DNA of 64,000 nt from Actinoplanes palleronii (GTDB lineage Bacteria > Actinomycetota > Actinomycetes > Mycobacteriales > Micromonosporaceae), in the NCBI RefSeq assembly GCF_016862315.1, contig NZ_BOMS01000108.1, positions 1 to 64,000 on the forward strand, given 5' to 3'. Each line of letters begins with the position of its first letter. Within the stretch, counting starts at the first letter, position 1. A program made the translations under genes and the position numbers. Under the pieces are notes generated by a model that was not told where the DNA came from, ran no database searches, and saw only the letters and a program-made list of their open reading frames with translations. Below are positions 25,649 to 34,623 of the stretch, one piece after another.

Positions 25649-28600
25649 ATGCTTCCGCTGTCCTACCCCCAACGTCGCTACTGGTTCCTGCACGAGCTGG
25701 AGGGCGGCGAGACCTGGAACGTGCCCGCGGCGTTCCGGCTGACCGGATCCCTGGACCAGGATGCCCTCGCCGCGGCGATCAGCGACGTGATCGAGCGGCA
25801 CGAGATCCTGCGTACGGTGTACGTGACCGACGATGACGGCGAGCCCTTCCAACGGATCCTGCCGGTGACCGAGGCCTTGCCGCAGGGGCGGATGCCGGTG
25901 GTCGAGGTCGCATCGAAAGACGTGTCCGCGGCGGTGGCGAAGGCGGTGTCACACGCGTTCGACCTGTCGACCGAGATCCCGGTTCGGGCCACCTTGTTCC
26001 GCTGCTCACCTCGGGAGCACGTGCTCGCGATGGTCGTGCACCACATCGCCATGGACGGCAGCTCGGGTGCGCCACTGGCTCGCGACCTGGCCACGGCCTA
26101 TCGCGCCCGTCGCGACGGGCGGGCGCCGCAGTGGGATCCGCTGCCGGTGCAGTACAAGGACTACACCATGTGGCAACGGGAGGTGCTCGGCGACCTGGAC
26201 GACCCGGACAGTCTCGCCGCGACGCAGCTCGAGTACTGGCGCGACGAACTGGACGGCATCCCGCAGCCGCTCACCCTGCCGCTGGACCGCCCACGGACCG
26301 ACGATGTCAGCACCCGGGGAGACGGGGTGGCCTTCCTGGCGGGATCGGACACCTCGGCCGGTCTGGAGAAGGTCTCGGCCGAGCGCAACACCTCCATGGC
26401 GATGATCCTGCAGGCCGCGCTGGCGGTGCTGCTGTCCAAACTTGGCGGTGGGGACGACATCCCGATCGCCACCCCGATCGCCGCGCGCACCGACGAGGCG
26501 ATGGCCGATCTGGTCGGCTGCTTCGTCAACAACCTCGTCCTGCGGGTGGACCTCTCCGGCGACCCGACATTCGCCCAGGTGCTCACCCGGATCCGGGACA
26601 AGGCGCTGACCGCGTACGAGAACCAGGATCTGCCGTTCAACACGCTCGTCGAGTCGATCAATCCGGATCGGTCCATCGAGCACAAGCCGTTGTTCCAGGT
26701 GATGTTCGGCTGGCAGAACTACGAGAAGCCGGCTCTCGACTTCCCCGGGCTCACCGTGGAGTTCCAGCAGGCCGTCACGGCGAAGACCATGGCCGACCTC
26801 TTCTTCAGCATGACCTTGGACGGGTCGGGCCGGGTGTACGGCGACATCCAGTACGCGACCGACCTGTTCGACCGGGACACCGTCGAGGCCATGGCTGACC
26901 GGTTCGCGTGGGTGCTGGAACAACTGGTCGCCGACCCGGACGTCCGCGTCGCGGACATCGACGTGCTGAGCCCCGCGGAGCGGGAGCGGCTGCTGGTCGA
27001 GGTGAACGACACCGCCGAGCCCACCTTCGACCAGGGACTGATCGGCGCGTTCCACAGCTGGGTGGAGGCGACGCCCGAGGCGTTGGCCATCGTCAGCGAC
27101 GAGGAGTCGCTGACGTACCGGGAGCTGGACACCCGGTCCAACCGGCTGGCTCACTGGCTGGCCGATCAGGGCGTGCGCGCCGAGTCGCTGGTGGCCGTCT
27201 GCCTGCCTCGGACGGCGGATCTCCTGGTGGGGTTGCTGGCCGTGGTGAAGGCGGGTGGCGCTTACGTCCCGGTTGACCCGGATCACCCGCGCAGCCGGAT
27301 CGACCACGTCCTCGGACAGGCCGGCCCGGTGCTGGTACTGGACGCCGACACACTGGCGGACGCCGACTACTTCGGATATTCGGACTCGGCGCCGGATGTC
27401 GCCGCCCGCCCGGACAACACCCAGTACGTGATCTACACCTCGGGCTCGACCGGTGTCCCGAAGGGGGTGGCCGTCCCGCGCGGTGCGGTGGCCAACTTCC
27501 TGGCCACGGTCCAGCGGCGGTTCCCGCTGTCCCCGGGGGACCGGATGCTGTTCAGCACGACGGTGTCGTTCGACATGGCCACCACCGAGCTGTACCTGCC
27601 GTTCGTCTGCGGGGCGACGATGGTCCTGGCGACGAAGGACGTCGTCACCGACCCGGCGGCCGTGCTGTCGTTCGTCCGCCGGCACGGGATCACCGTGATG
27701 CAGGCCGCGCCGGCGTTCTGGCAGATGCTGTTGGCCCGGGAGCCGGAGGCCGCCAAGGGTCTGCGGATAATCACCGGCGCGGAGGCGGTGCCGGCCCGGC
27801 TGGCCGAGACCCTGGCCGACCAGGCCGCCGAGGTCGGCAACTGGTACGGCCCGACCGAGACGACCACGTGGTCGACCATGGCCCCGGTGAGGCCCGGATC
27901 GGGTGTCGCGATCGGACTCCCGCTCGGCAACACCCAGGTGTACGTGCTCGACGCGCGGCTGCGCCCGGTCGCCCCGGGTGTGCAGGGTGAGCTGTACATC
28001 TCCGGTGCCGGGATGGCCCGCGGGTACCAGGGCAGGCCCGACCTGACCGCCGAACGGTTCGTGGCCTGCCCGTTCGGTCCCCTCGGCGCGCGGATGTACC
28101 GTACCGGCGACATGGTGCGCTGGAACAAGGGCGGCCAGCTGGAGTTCCTCGCGCGTACCGATCACCAGGTGAAGGTTCGGGGGTTCCGGATCGAGCTGGG
28201 CGAGATCGAGCACGTGCTGGGCGGGCATCCCGGCGTGGCGCAGGCGGTCGTGGTGGTGCGGGCCAACCAGGAGGACGACACGCGAATCCTGGCCTACGTC
28301 GTGCCGGCGCCGGAAGCCGCCGACGAGAATCCGGCGCTGCTCGCCGAACTCACCGACCACCTCCGTACGCGTCTGCCGGACTACATGCTGCCGTCGGCGC
28401 TGGTCCTGCTCGACGAGATCCCGTTGACCCCGAACGGCAAGCTCGACCGATCCGCGTTGCCGTCCGATCAGACGGACACCGCGGTCATGAGTGAGCCGCG
28501 TGACGTCAACGAACAGAAGTTGTGCGTGCTCTTCCAGGATCTGCTCGGCCGGGAACGGGTGGGCATCCACGACGACTTCTTCGCCCTCGGCGGGCATTCG

Positions 28601-29455
28601 CTGCTGGCCACCCGGCTCAGCGCCCGCATCCGCGCCGAGTTCGGTATCGACATGCCGCTGCGCACGATCATCAAGTACCCCACGGTGGCCGAGCTGGCAT
28701 CGCTGGTCCTCATCGGTGGCATTCCCGGGGAGAACCCCCACCCGTTCGCGGTGGTGCTGCCGTTGAACAACGATCCCGGTACGGGCAAGGAGCCGCTGTG
28801 GTTCTTCCACGGGGGCGGGGGACTGGGCTGGGCGTACTTCAGCTTCGTGACCCACGTACCGGACCGGCCGGCCTACGCCCTGCAGTCGCGTGGCTCCGAC
28901 GGCGTCGACAAGCTGGCGGGGTCCGTGGAGGAGATGGTCGAGGACTACGTCGCGGAGATGCTGAAGATCCAGCCGGAGGGCCCCTTCTACCTCATCGGCT
29001 GGTCCTACGGCGGCACCCTGGTGCAGGCCGTGGCGGAATACCTCGACCGGCTCGGGCACCGGGTCGCCCTCGCGGCCATGCTGGACTCCCAGCCCGGCGG
29101 GCACGGGTTTCGAGAGATCCACGCCGGCAAGACCCTGGAGGACTACCGGGCTGAGCTCGAGGAGTTCTTCGGCCAGTACATCAGCACCGACAACCAGCAG
29201 CAGTTCCTGGACGACATGTCGAAGGTCCTGTGCAACAACACCCGACACCTGATGGAGTTCGAGTCGCCGGTCTATCGCGGTGACGTGCTCTTCTTCAGCG
29301 CGACCAACAAGGATGAGTTGTACGGGCACCTGTGGCGGCCGTACGTCCTCGGTGAGATCGAGGTGCACGACGTGTTCGCCATGCATCACGACATGAACAT
29401 GCCCGCACCGGTGGCCGAGGTCTTCGAGGTCATCAAACGCAAGCTGGCCGAGTGA
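25649..29455 (+). CDS. NRPS 3: C-A-PCP-TE (terminal module)
   Basis: A 1268-residue termination module: C 1-447 (HHIAMDG), A5 465-937, PCP 948-1024 (GGHS) and a type I thioesterase 1047-1268. The TE nucleophile is the serine in LIGWSYGGTL, with the late histidine in FAMHHDMNM. It should release the hexapeptide, probably by macrolactonisation, as in related depsipeptides. The A5 pocket reads about D-M-T-Q-I-G-W-T-W(K). This resembles glycine/alanine-type pockets more than any aromatic code but is not a standard signature. It starts at ATG 25649, four bases after NRPS 2, behind GAGGAG. Its stop overlaps the following thioesterase start. Confidence 0.92.
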   Translation: MLPLSYPQRRYWFLHELEGGETWNVPAAFRLTGSLDQDALAAAISDVIERHEILRTVYVTDDDGEPFQRILPVTEALPQGRMPVVEVASKDVSAAVAKAVSHAFDLSTEIPVRATLFRCSPREHVLAMVVHHIAMDGSSGAPLARDLATAYRARRDGRAPQWDPLPVQYKDYTMWQREVLGDLDDPDSLAATQLEYWRDELDGIPQPLTLPLDRPRTDDVSTRGDGVAFLAGSDTSAGLEKVSAERNTSMAMILQAALAVLLSKLGGGDDIPIATPIAARTDEAMADLVGCFVNNLVLRVDLSGDPTFAQVLTRIRDKALTAYENQDLPFNTLVESINPDRSIEHKPLFQVMFGWQNYEKPALDFPGLTVEFQQAVTAKTMADLFFSMTLDGSGRVYGDIQYATDLFDRDTVEAMADRFAWVLEQLVADPDVRVADIDVLSPAERERLLVEVNDTAEPTFDQGLIGAFHSWVEATPEALAIVSDEESLTYRELDTRSNRLAHWLADQGVRAESLVAVCLPRTADLLVGLLAVVKAGGAYVPVDPDHPRSRIDHVLGQAGPVLVLDADTLADADYFGYSDSAPDVAARPDNTQYVIYTSGSTGVPKGVAVPRGAVANFLATVQRRFPLSPGDRMLFSTTVSFDMATTELYLPFVCGATMVLATKDVVTDPAAVLSFVRRHGITVMQAAPAFWQMLLAREPEAAKGLRIITGAEAVPARLAETLADQAAEVGNWYGPTETTTWSTMAPVRPGSGVAIGLPLGNTQVYVLDARLRPVAPGVQGELYISGAGMARGYQGRPDLTAERFVACPFGPLGARMYRTGDMVRWNKGGQLEFLARTDHQVKVRGFRIELGEIEHVLGGHPGVAQAVVVVRANQEDDTRILAYVVPAPEAADENPALLAELTDHLRTRLPDYMLPSALVLLDEIPLTPNGKLDRSALPSDQTDTAVMSEPRDVNEQKLCVLFQDLLGRERVGIHDDFFALGGHSLLATRLSARIRAEFGIDMPLRTIIKYPTVAELASLVLIGGIPGENPHPFAVVLPLNNDPGTGKEPLWFFHGGGGLGWAYFSFVTHVPDRPAYALQSRGSDGVDKLAGSVEEMVEDYVAEMLKIQPEGPFYLIGWSYGGTLVQAVAEYLDRLGHRVALAAMLDSQPGGHGFREIHAGKTLEDYRAELEEFFGQYISTDNQQQFLDDMSKVLCNNTRHLMEFESPVYRGDVLFFSATNKDELYGHLWRPYVLGEIEVHDVFAMHHDMNMPAPVAEVFEVIKRKLAE

Positions 29456-30237
29456 CCGGGTCGCAGGCCCCCGCGGACGCGCTGCTGTGCGTGCCGTTCG
29501 CAGGGGCGGGTCCCTCGTTCTTCCACCCATGGCGGATGCTGGCCGCCGGCCACCGGCGCCTGGTCACCGTCGACCTGCCGGGCCGGGAGCGGCGGATCCT
29601 GGAGACGCCGTACCGCAATGTCGTCGAAGCGGCCCGGAACTCGGTCGACGACCTGGCCGCCGAGCTGGCACCGGGTACCCGGATCGTGCTGTTCGGCCAC
29701 AGCCTGGGCGCGGTGCTCGCGTACGAGCTCGTGCATCTGCTGAGCACCCGCGACCTGCGCGTCGAGCGGTTGGTCGTCAGCGGTTCGCCGGGGCCGTGGA
29801 CCCGGCGGGAGAGGCGGGCGACCGGCCTGCCGGACGAGGAGTTCCTCGCCCGCGTGGAGGAGTTCGCGGGCTTCCGGCACGAAGCGCTCGACCACCCGGA
29901 GATGCGTGAGCTGATCCTGCCCGTCCTGCAGGCCGACTGCGAGATGCACGAGAACTACGTGCCGAGCACCGATGAGCCGGTCTCGGTGCCGATCACCTCG
30001 CTCCGGGGCGCTTCCGACGGCCTGGTCAGTGCGGACCAGGCCCGGCAGTGGCAGCGGGCCACCACCGCCGAGTTCCGCTACGCGGAGTTCCCGGGCGACC
30101 ACATGTACCTGGTCGACCGGGCCCGGGAGGTACTTGACCTCATCGAGGCGGAGACCGCCCGCGGCCGCCGGCCCCGGGACCCGGACGCGCCGGCGCATCG
30201 TTCGCCGACGTCGAGGGCGGGACATCCCTGGCAATGA
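29452..30237 (+). CDS. Type II (editing) thioesterase
   Basis: A 261-residue alpha/beta hydrolase of the type II thioesterase family, which clears misprimed or stalled carrier domains. The nucleophile elbow is the standard VLFGHSLGAVLAYE and the catalytic histidine is in GDHMYLVD. The GTG start overlaps the NRPS 3 stop by four bases, so it is co-translated with the terminal NRPS. It is one of three type-II-like thioesterases in the window. This one and the partial one at the window end are conventional, whereas the one at 39941 is not. Confidence 0.9.
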   Translation: MTGSQAPADALLCVPFAGAGPSFFHPWRMLAAGHRRLVTVDLPGRERRILETPYRNVVEAARNSVDDLAAELAPGTRIVLFGHSLGAVLAYELVHLLSTRDLRVERLVVSGSPGPWTRRERRATGLPDEEFLARVEEFAGFRHEALDHPEMRELILPVLQADCEMHENYVPSTDEPVSVPITSLRGASDGLVSADQARQWQRATTAEFRYAEFPGDHMYLVDRAREVLDLIEAETARGRRPRDPDAPAHRSPTSRAGHPWQ

Positions 30238-30272
30238 CCGTCCTACCAAGGCACGGCCGCGGAGGCGAAACC

Positions 30273-31652
30273 ATGAGCGAGACACACAGCGTGACGGAGA
30301 ACACCGGCTCCGCTCCCGCCCGGGACACCGCGGCGGGAAGCGGGGCGGTGCTGCATCTGGCGGACCTGCACTCCAGCCTCGCGGACCCGATGATGGACAC
30401 GATGAACTTCCTCAACGAAGTCGTCATGACCTACCCCGAGGCGATCTCGTTCGCTCCGGGACGGCCGTACGAGGGTTTCTTCGAGATCGAGCAGATTTTC
30501 ACCGATCTGCGGAGATTTCTGGACCATCTGAGCGCCCGCGGGCGCTCAGCGGCCGAGGTGCGAAGCACCCTGTTCCAGTACGGGCCGTCCGCCGGGATCA
30601 TCCGCGACCTCATCGCGGAGTCGCTCCGCGCCGATGAGGGGATCGACGTCCCGCCCGAATCGATCGTGGTCACGGTGGGGTGTCAGGAGGCCATGTTCCT
30701 GACCTTGCGGGCACTGCTGTCCGGTCCCGGCGACGTGCTGCTGGTACCGAGTCCTTGTTACGTGGGCATCACCGGAGCGGCCCGGCTGCTGGACGCCCGG
30801 GTGAGCGTGGTGGGCGAACGCGACGACGGGCTGTCCTGCGCCGACCTGGAGGCCGCAATCCTGGCCGAGCGGGTGCGCGGGCGCCGCCCCCGCGCCGTGT
30901 ACGTGATACCCGACTACTCCAACCCGTCCGGCGTCACGATGTCGCTTTCGGCCCGGCGGGAACTACTCGACCTGGCGGATCGCCTTGACGTCCTGCTCAT
31001 CGAAGACAGCCCCTACCGCCTTGTCAGTCCCGGGATCCAACTGCCCACGCTGAAGTCGCTCGATCGGCGTCGGCGGGTGATTCATCTGGGTTCCTACGCC
31101 AAGAGTCTCTTCCCCGGCGCCCGAGTCGGCTATGCGATCGCGGACCAGCCGGTGTTGAAGGCCGGTCGCGCCGCGGGTCTGCTCGCCGACGAGCTGGCCA
31201 AGATCAAGAGCATGATCACGGTCAACACCCCGGCGCTGACGCAGGCGGTCGTGGCGGGAGCCCTCCTGTCCTGCGACGGCCGGCTGTCCGAACTCAGCAG
31301 CGAACCGTCTGCGCACTACGGCGGGACCATGAAGTCCGTCCTGCAAGGCCTGGAACGCGCGTTTCCCTCTCAAAGCCGGGCCGAGCGGGGAGTGAGCTGG
31401 AATGCGCCCAGCGGTGGGTTCTTCCTGACCCTGCGGGTTCCGTTCCGTGCCGACAACGCCGCGCTGGGCCGCTCCGCGCGGGACTTCGGCGTGATCTGGA
31501 CGCCGATGTCCTACTTCCATCCCGAGGGTGGGGGAGAGCACGGCATCCGGCTCTCGACCAGCTACCTGAGGGCTTCCGAGGTGGACCAGGGGCTTGAAAG
31601 GCTGGCCCGATTCGTCGACGCCGAGGTCGCGGCCGTCCGTTCTCACGCCTGA
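30273..31652 (+). CDS. hpgT: 4-Hydroxyphenylglycine aminotransferase (HpgT-like, PLP enzyme)
   Basis: A 459-residue fold-type-I PLP aminotransferase of the MocR/HpgT group. The PLP lysine is in HLGSYAKSLFPGARVGY, and the substrate/PLP residues in IPDYSNPSG and SPCYVGI are present. It would transaminate 4-hydroxyphenylglyoxylate to L-4-hydroxyphenylglycine, often with tyrosine as amino donor. That closes the cycle with prephenate dehydrogenase, HmaS and Hmo, all encoded in this window. I chose the ATG at 30273 because GGAGG lies seven bases upstream. An ATG at 30234 overlapping the thioesterase stop is the alternative. It is the last gene of the long operon and is followed ten bases later by a strong hairpin. 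Confidence 0.88.
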   Translation: MSETHSVTENTGSAPARDTAAGSGAVLHLADLHSSLADPMMDTMNFLNEVVMTYPEAISFAPGRPYEGFFEIEQIFTDLRRFLDHLSARGRSAAEVRSTLFQYGPSAGIIRDLIAESLRADEGIDVPPESIVVTVGCQEAMFLTLRALLSGPGDVLLVPSPCYVGITGAARLLDARVSVVGERDDGLSCADLEAAILAERVRGRRPRAVYVIPDYSNPSGVTMSLSARRELLDLADRLDVLLIEDSPYRLVSPGIQLPTLKSLDRRRRVIHLGSYAKSLFPGARVGYAIADQPVLKAGRAAGLLADELAKIKSMITVNTPALTQAVVAGALLSCDGRLSELSSEPSAHYGGTMKSVLQGLERAFPSQSRAERGVSWNAPSGGFFLTLRVPFRADNAALGRSARDFGVIWTPMSYFHPEGGGEHGIRLSTSYLRASEVDQGLERLARFVDAEVAAVRSHA

Positions 31653-31661
31653 AACGGGACG

Positions 31662-31712
31662 ACAAGAAGCGTGGTCGTCGCCGGTCCAGCCGGCGACGAC
31701 CACGCTTCTTGT
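31662..31712. terminator. Perfect 23-bp hairpin, bidirectional terminator
   Basis: Arms at 31662-31684 and 31690-31712 are perfectly complementary over 23 bp with a 5-base loop (TCCAG). It lies between the convergent hpgT and ABC-permease genes, with ACAAGAAGC at one foot and GCTTCTTGT at the other, and probably stops transcription from both sides. Confidence 0.92.
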
Positions 31713-31730
31713 TGCTTCACAGGCACCGGG

Positions 31731-32498
31731 TCAGGCAACGGTCTTGCGGTACGTGACCATGGCGAAGGAGTACGAGACGACGAGGATGGCGAGGCACCAG
31801 GCCAGGGCGGCCCAGATGTTGTTGCCGACGGGCTCCTGCGCGAACAGGTTCCGGATCGAGTTGATGATCGGTGTCATCGGCTGATGCTCGGCGAAGGCCC
31901 GCACCGGGCCGGGCATCGTTTCGGTGGCCACGAACGCCGAGCTGATGAACGGCAGGAAGACGAGCGGGTAGGAGAAGGCGCCGCCGCCCTCCGCAGTCTG
32001 GGCCGACAGCCCAGCGATGACGGCGATCCAGGTCAGCGCCAGGGTGAACAGGATGGTGATGCCGGCAACCGCAAGCCAGGCCAGCACCCCCGCACCGGAA
32101 CGGAATCCCATGAGCAGCGCGACGAGCACGACGACGATCACGGAGATCAGGGTGGAGACCACCGAGGTCAGTACGTGCGCCCACAGAACGCTGGCGCGGG
32201 CGATCGGCAAGGACAGGAACCGCCCGAAGATGCCGGTCTTCTTGTCGGTGAAGAGTCGGAGCGCGGTGTAGGTGACTCCGGTCGCGACGGTGATGAGGAC
32301 GATGCCGGGAAGCATGTAGTTCACGTACTGCCCCGGCCCGAGCCCGGTTTCGATCGCGCCACCGAACACGTACCGGAACAGCAGCATCATGGCGATCGGC
32401 ATGATCGCGACCGTGATGATGGTGTCCGGGCTTCGCGTGACGTGGCGCATGGTGCGCCCTAGAAGGACGGTGGTGTCGGCGAAGAAATGCTTGTTCAC
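31731..32498 (-). CDS. ABC-2 type transporter permease (DrrB-like)
   Basis: A 255-residue ABC-2 permease with about six hydrophobic segments (for example IITVAIMPIAMMLLFRYVF, the YMLPGIVLITVA region, VVSTLISVIVVVLVALL, and a C-terminal ILVVSYSFAMV). It pairs with the ATPase encoded just upstream in the operon to export the product or confer self-resistance, like DrrAB of anthracycline producers. It is nine bases downstream of the ATPase gene and last in a PadR-controlled operon. Confidence 0.92.
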   Translation of the reverse strand: MNKHFFADTTVLLGRTMRHVTRSPDTIITVAIMPIAMMLLFRYVFGGAIETGLGPGQYVNYMLPGIVLITVATGVTYTALRLFTDKKTGIFGRFLSLPIARASVLWAHVLTSVVSTLISVIVVVLVALLMGFRSGAGVLAWLAVAGITILFTLALTWIAVIAGLSAQTAEGGGAFSYPLVFLPFISSAFVATETMPGPVRAFAEHQPMTPIINSIRNLFAQEPVGNNIWAALAWCLAILVVSYSFAMVTYRKTVA

Positions 32499-32507
32499 TT
32501 TCTATCC

Positions 32508-33320
32508 TTATCGTTCCGCGCGGACACTGCTGCCGGTACGACCGTCGCCGACGATGGCGAGGAAGATCTCTTCGAGGGTCGGCTGCTTCTCGACGTACTC
32601 CACCTTGGCCGGCGGGAAGAGCTGCTTGAGGTCGTCGAGAGTGCCGTCGGCGATGATCCGGCCCTGGTGCAGGATCGCGATCCGATCCGCGAGCTGTTCG
32701 GCCTCCTCCAGATACTGCGTGGTGAGCAGCACCGTGGTGCCGAGCTGGGCGATCTCCTTGACGGCTCGCCACACCTCGATACGCGACTGGGGGTCGAGTC
32801 CGGTCGTCGGCTCGTCCAGGAAGATTGCCGGAGGATTCCCGGTGAGGCTCATGGCGATGTCCAGACGGCGGCGCATGCCGCCGGAGTACGTCGCTACTCG
32901 CCGTCCCGCCGCCTCGATCAGCTGGAAGCGCTCCAGCAATTTGTCCGCGATCTTGCCAGCTTCTTTGAGGTGGCGCAGCCGGGCGGCGAGCACCAGGTTC
33001 TCCCGCCCTGTGAGGATCTCGTCCACGGCCGCGAACTGCCCGGTCAGACTGATCGACTCCCTGACCTGAGCCGCCTGCGTGACGACGTCGAAGCCATTTA
33101 CGGTTACCGCTCCGGCGTCGGCCTTGAGCAGCGTGGACATGATGTTCACGACCGTGGTCTTGCCTGCCCCGTTCGAGCCGAGCAGGGCGAAAATGGTGCC
33201 CCGTGACACCTCGAAGTCAACGCCGCGCAACACGTGCAGCGGCTCCTGCTTCGGTATCCGGTAGGACTTCTCGAGGCCCCGCACCCGGATCGCCGGTTCG
33301 GAGGTCGTGGGCATGGTCAT
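32508..33320 (-). CDS. ABC transporter ATP-binding protein (DrrA-like)
   Basis: A 270-residue ABC ATPase. Walker A is GSNGAGKTT, the Q-loop is SLTGQFAAVDE, the signature is YSGGMRRRLD, Walker B is AIFLDEPTTGLDP and the switch histidine region is TTQYLEEAEQ. The DrrA-type C-terminal extension (EKQPTLEEIFLAIV) is also present. It should drive the neighbouring permease to export the peptide. The ATG at 33320 overlaps the stop of the DUF1048 gene (ATGA). An in-frame ATG six bases further in, at 33314, is an alternative start. Confidence 0.94.
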   Translation of the reverse strand: MTMPTTSEPAIRVRGLEKSYRIPKQEPLHVLRGVDFEVSRGTIFALLGSNGAGKTTVVNIMSTLLKADAGAVTVNGFDVVTQAAQVRESISLTGQFAAVDEILTGRENLVLAARLRHLKEAGKIADKLLERFQLIEAAGRRVATYSGGMRRRLDIAMSLTGNPPAIFLDEPTTGLDPQSRIEVWRAVKEIAQLGTTVLLTTQYLEEAEQLADRIAILHQGRIIADGTLDDLKQLFPPAKVEYVEKQPTLEEIFLAIVGDGRTGSSVRAER

Positions 33321-33688
33321 CGATTTACCTCTTTCTCGGCGCGGGCGATGGCCTCGGTCAGCCGCTTACGGGCCTGAACGGTGACGAAGCTGCTCACCGT
33401 GTAGTTGCCGGCGAACGACTCGGCGAACTCGACTGGTTCGTCGCCGACGATTTCCCGGATCGGGGTCTTGTTCGCCACCGCCTGTTCGAACAGGTCGACC
33501 AGATCCTCGAACATCGACGCCATGCTGTCGCTGTCGGCGGGTACGAAGTGGAACAGGTAATGCTCGATCTCCTTCACCGCGGTGCGGTAGCCCGCGGGAA
33601 GCTTCCGTAGGCGCGCCCGGTAGGCGCGCCAGCGCTTCTTGTCTCCGATCAGTTTTCCGAAGAAGCCGCGTTTTTCGGTTTCGGCCAT
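33317..33688 (-). CDS. DUF1048-family protein of a PadR/ABC operon
   Basis: A 123-residue, highly charged helical protein of the DUF1048 type (starts MAETEKRGFFGKLIGDKKRW). Members typically sit beside PadR regulators and ABC transporters. No enzymatic motif or membrane segment is seen and the function is unknown; it may modulate the PadR protein or the transporter. It overlaps the PadR gene by 40 bases upstream and the ATPase gene by four bases downstream, so all three are tightly coupled. Confidence 0.75.
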   Translation of the reverse strand: MAETEKRGFFGKLIGDKKRWRAYRARLRKLPAGYRTAVKEIEHYLFHFVPADSDSMASMFEDLVDLFEQAVANKTPIREIVGDEPVEFAESFAGNYTVSSFVTVQARKRLTEAIARAEKEVNR

Positions 33689-34017
33689 CGTTCGCCTCCT
33701 TCGCGGAGCTGGTCCAGTCGTTCCGAGAGGAAGCTCCAGGTCCTCCAGAACTCTTCGATGTATGAACGTCCCTGATCGGTGAGCGTGTGCATCTTGCGGG
33801 GCGGTCCCTTTTCCGACGGAATCTTCTGTACGTCGACGAAACCGCGTTGCTCGACCCGGATGAGGAGCGCATAGACGGTTCCTTCGGCTATGTCGGGGAA
33901 TCCTTGCTCCCGCAGTCGCGCGGTGATCTCGTAGCCGTACGCGGCGCCGTCGGACAGGATGGTGAGGATGATGCCCTCAAGGGTGCCCTTCAGCATCTCC
34001 GTCAGCAGCTTTCCCAA
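33649..34017 (-). CDS. PadR-family transcriptional regulator
   Basis: A 122-residue PadR regulator with an N-terminal winged helix (LLTEMLKGTLEGIILTILSDGAAYGYEITARLREQGF, then the wing with EGTVYALLIRVEQRGFV) and a short C-terminal dimerisation helix. PadR proteins usually repress adjacent efflux genes and release DNA when they bind the exported compound. It is the first gene of the ABC operon. A 7-bp inverted repeat lies 19-37 bases upstream of its ATG, well placed for autoregulation. It is the only DNA-binding regulator encoded in the window. Confidence 0.92.
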   Translation of the reverse strand: MGKLLTEMLKGTLEGIILTILSDGAAYGYEITARLREQGFPDIAEGTVYALLIRVEQRGFVDVQKIPSEKGPPRKMHTLTDQGRSYIEEFWRTWSFLSERLDQLREGGERWPKPKNAASSEN

Positions 34018-34035
34018 GGTTCCCCCTCTCGTGGC

Positions 34036-34054
34036 TAGTCAGTAGTGCTGACTA
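34036..34054. promoter_or_regulatory. Candidate PadR operator
   Basis: TAGTCAG and CTGACTA are perfect inverted repeats separated by TAGTG. They lie 19-37 bases upstream of the padR ATG, where binding would block transcription of the ABC operon. The site is clearly different from the cluster palindrome, so it probably answers to the local PadR protein. Confidence 0.6.
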
Positions 34055-34236
34055 CCGCTAAACCGTAACCTCAGCGGCGGTACTTAGCAAGACGGAATAG
34101 CTCCGCGGCGTGGTGCGGGACGCGAAGTGCCGTCGTCCACCCGGGTTCGCCACCCGGTAACCGGGTGTAACCGCCCCGCCCCAGCCGGCCCGAGGGGCCG
34201 GCCCGCGCGTCGTCGGCGTGCTTGCCGGCCTCGATG

Positions 34237-34272
34237 TCATCATGCTGTCCCGCCGACGGGACAGCATGATGA
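34237..34272. promoter_or_regulatory. Cluster palindrome, copy 2, extended to 16-bp arms
   Basis: The core CTGTCCCGCC/GACGGGACAG (34245-34264) matches the three other copies. Here the symmetry continues outward with TCATCATG and CATGATGA, giving perfect 16-bp arms around CCGA. It lies upstream of hmaS, 220 bases from padR and 352 from hmaS. It is too symmetrical to be chance and could also fold as a hairpin. Confidence 0.7.
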
Positions 34273-34331
34273 GTGCTCAACCCGGCCGGGAAATAGGTGC
34301 CGGCTCCGATGGGAATGGACATGAGGAGCGA

Positions 34332-34354
34332 CATTTCTCCGCACCGGAGAAATG
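34332..34354. repeat. 10-bp inverted repeat upstream of hmaS
   Basis: CATTTCTCCG and CGGAGAAATG are perfectly complementary with a 3-base loop (CAC). It has no U-run on either side, so it could be a protein-binding site or a structured leader element rather than a terminator. Confidence 0.5.
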
Positions 34355-34623
34355 CTCTTTAGGGCTGTTCGGCGCGCTTGTCATCTTTTCTGCGCGCGGG
34401 CCGGGGTGCATAATTGACGGGCCCGGTGAGTCCGGCGTCTGGCGCCTCGCGCGGAATTGATCAGCTGGCCCCTATAGGGTCGCGTTCACCGCAGGCCATG
34501 TCGAGGCCGGAAGTCGAGGAATGAACGCGCTCGCGAGCCGCGCCCGTCGAGTAATTGGTGAAGAAACCTGGCCAGGTGCGGTGACACCCGGGAAACAGAG
34601 AAATCAACTGGGAGGACGTCGTC

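Larger units (their letters stand above)
34018..34623. other. Divergent intergenic region (padR / hmaS)
   Basis: A 606-base stretch without a gene, holding four inverted repeats: the PadR-side palindrome (34036-34054), an 8-bp repeat CACCCGGT/ACCGGGTG (34151-34167), an extended copy of the cluster palindrome (34237-34272) and a 10-bp hairpin (34332-34354). The sequence just before hmaS is comparatively AT-rich, and CATAAT at 34409 is a possible -10 element. Start of hmaS: GGGAGGA precedes ATG 34624. Confidence 0.7.
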
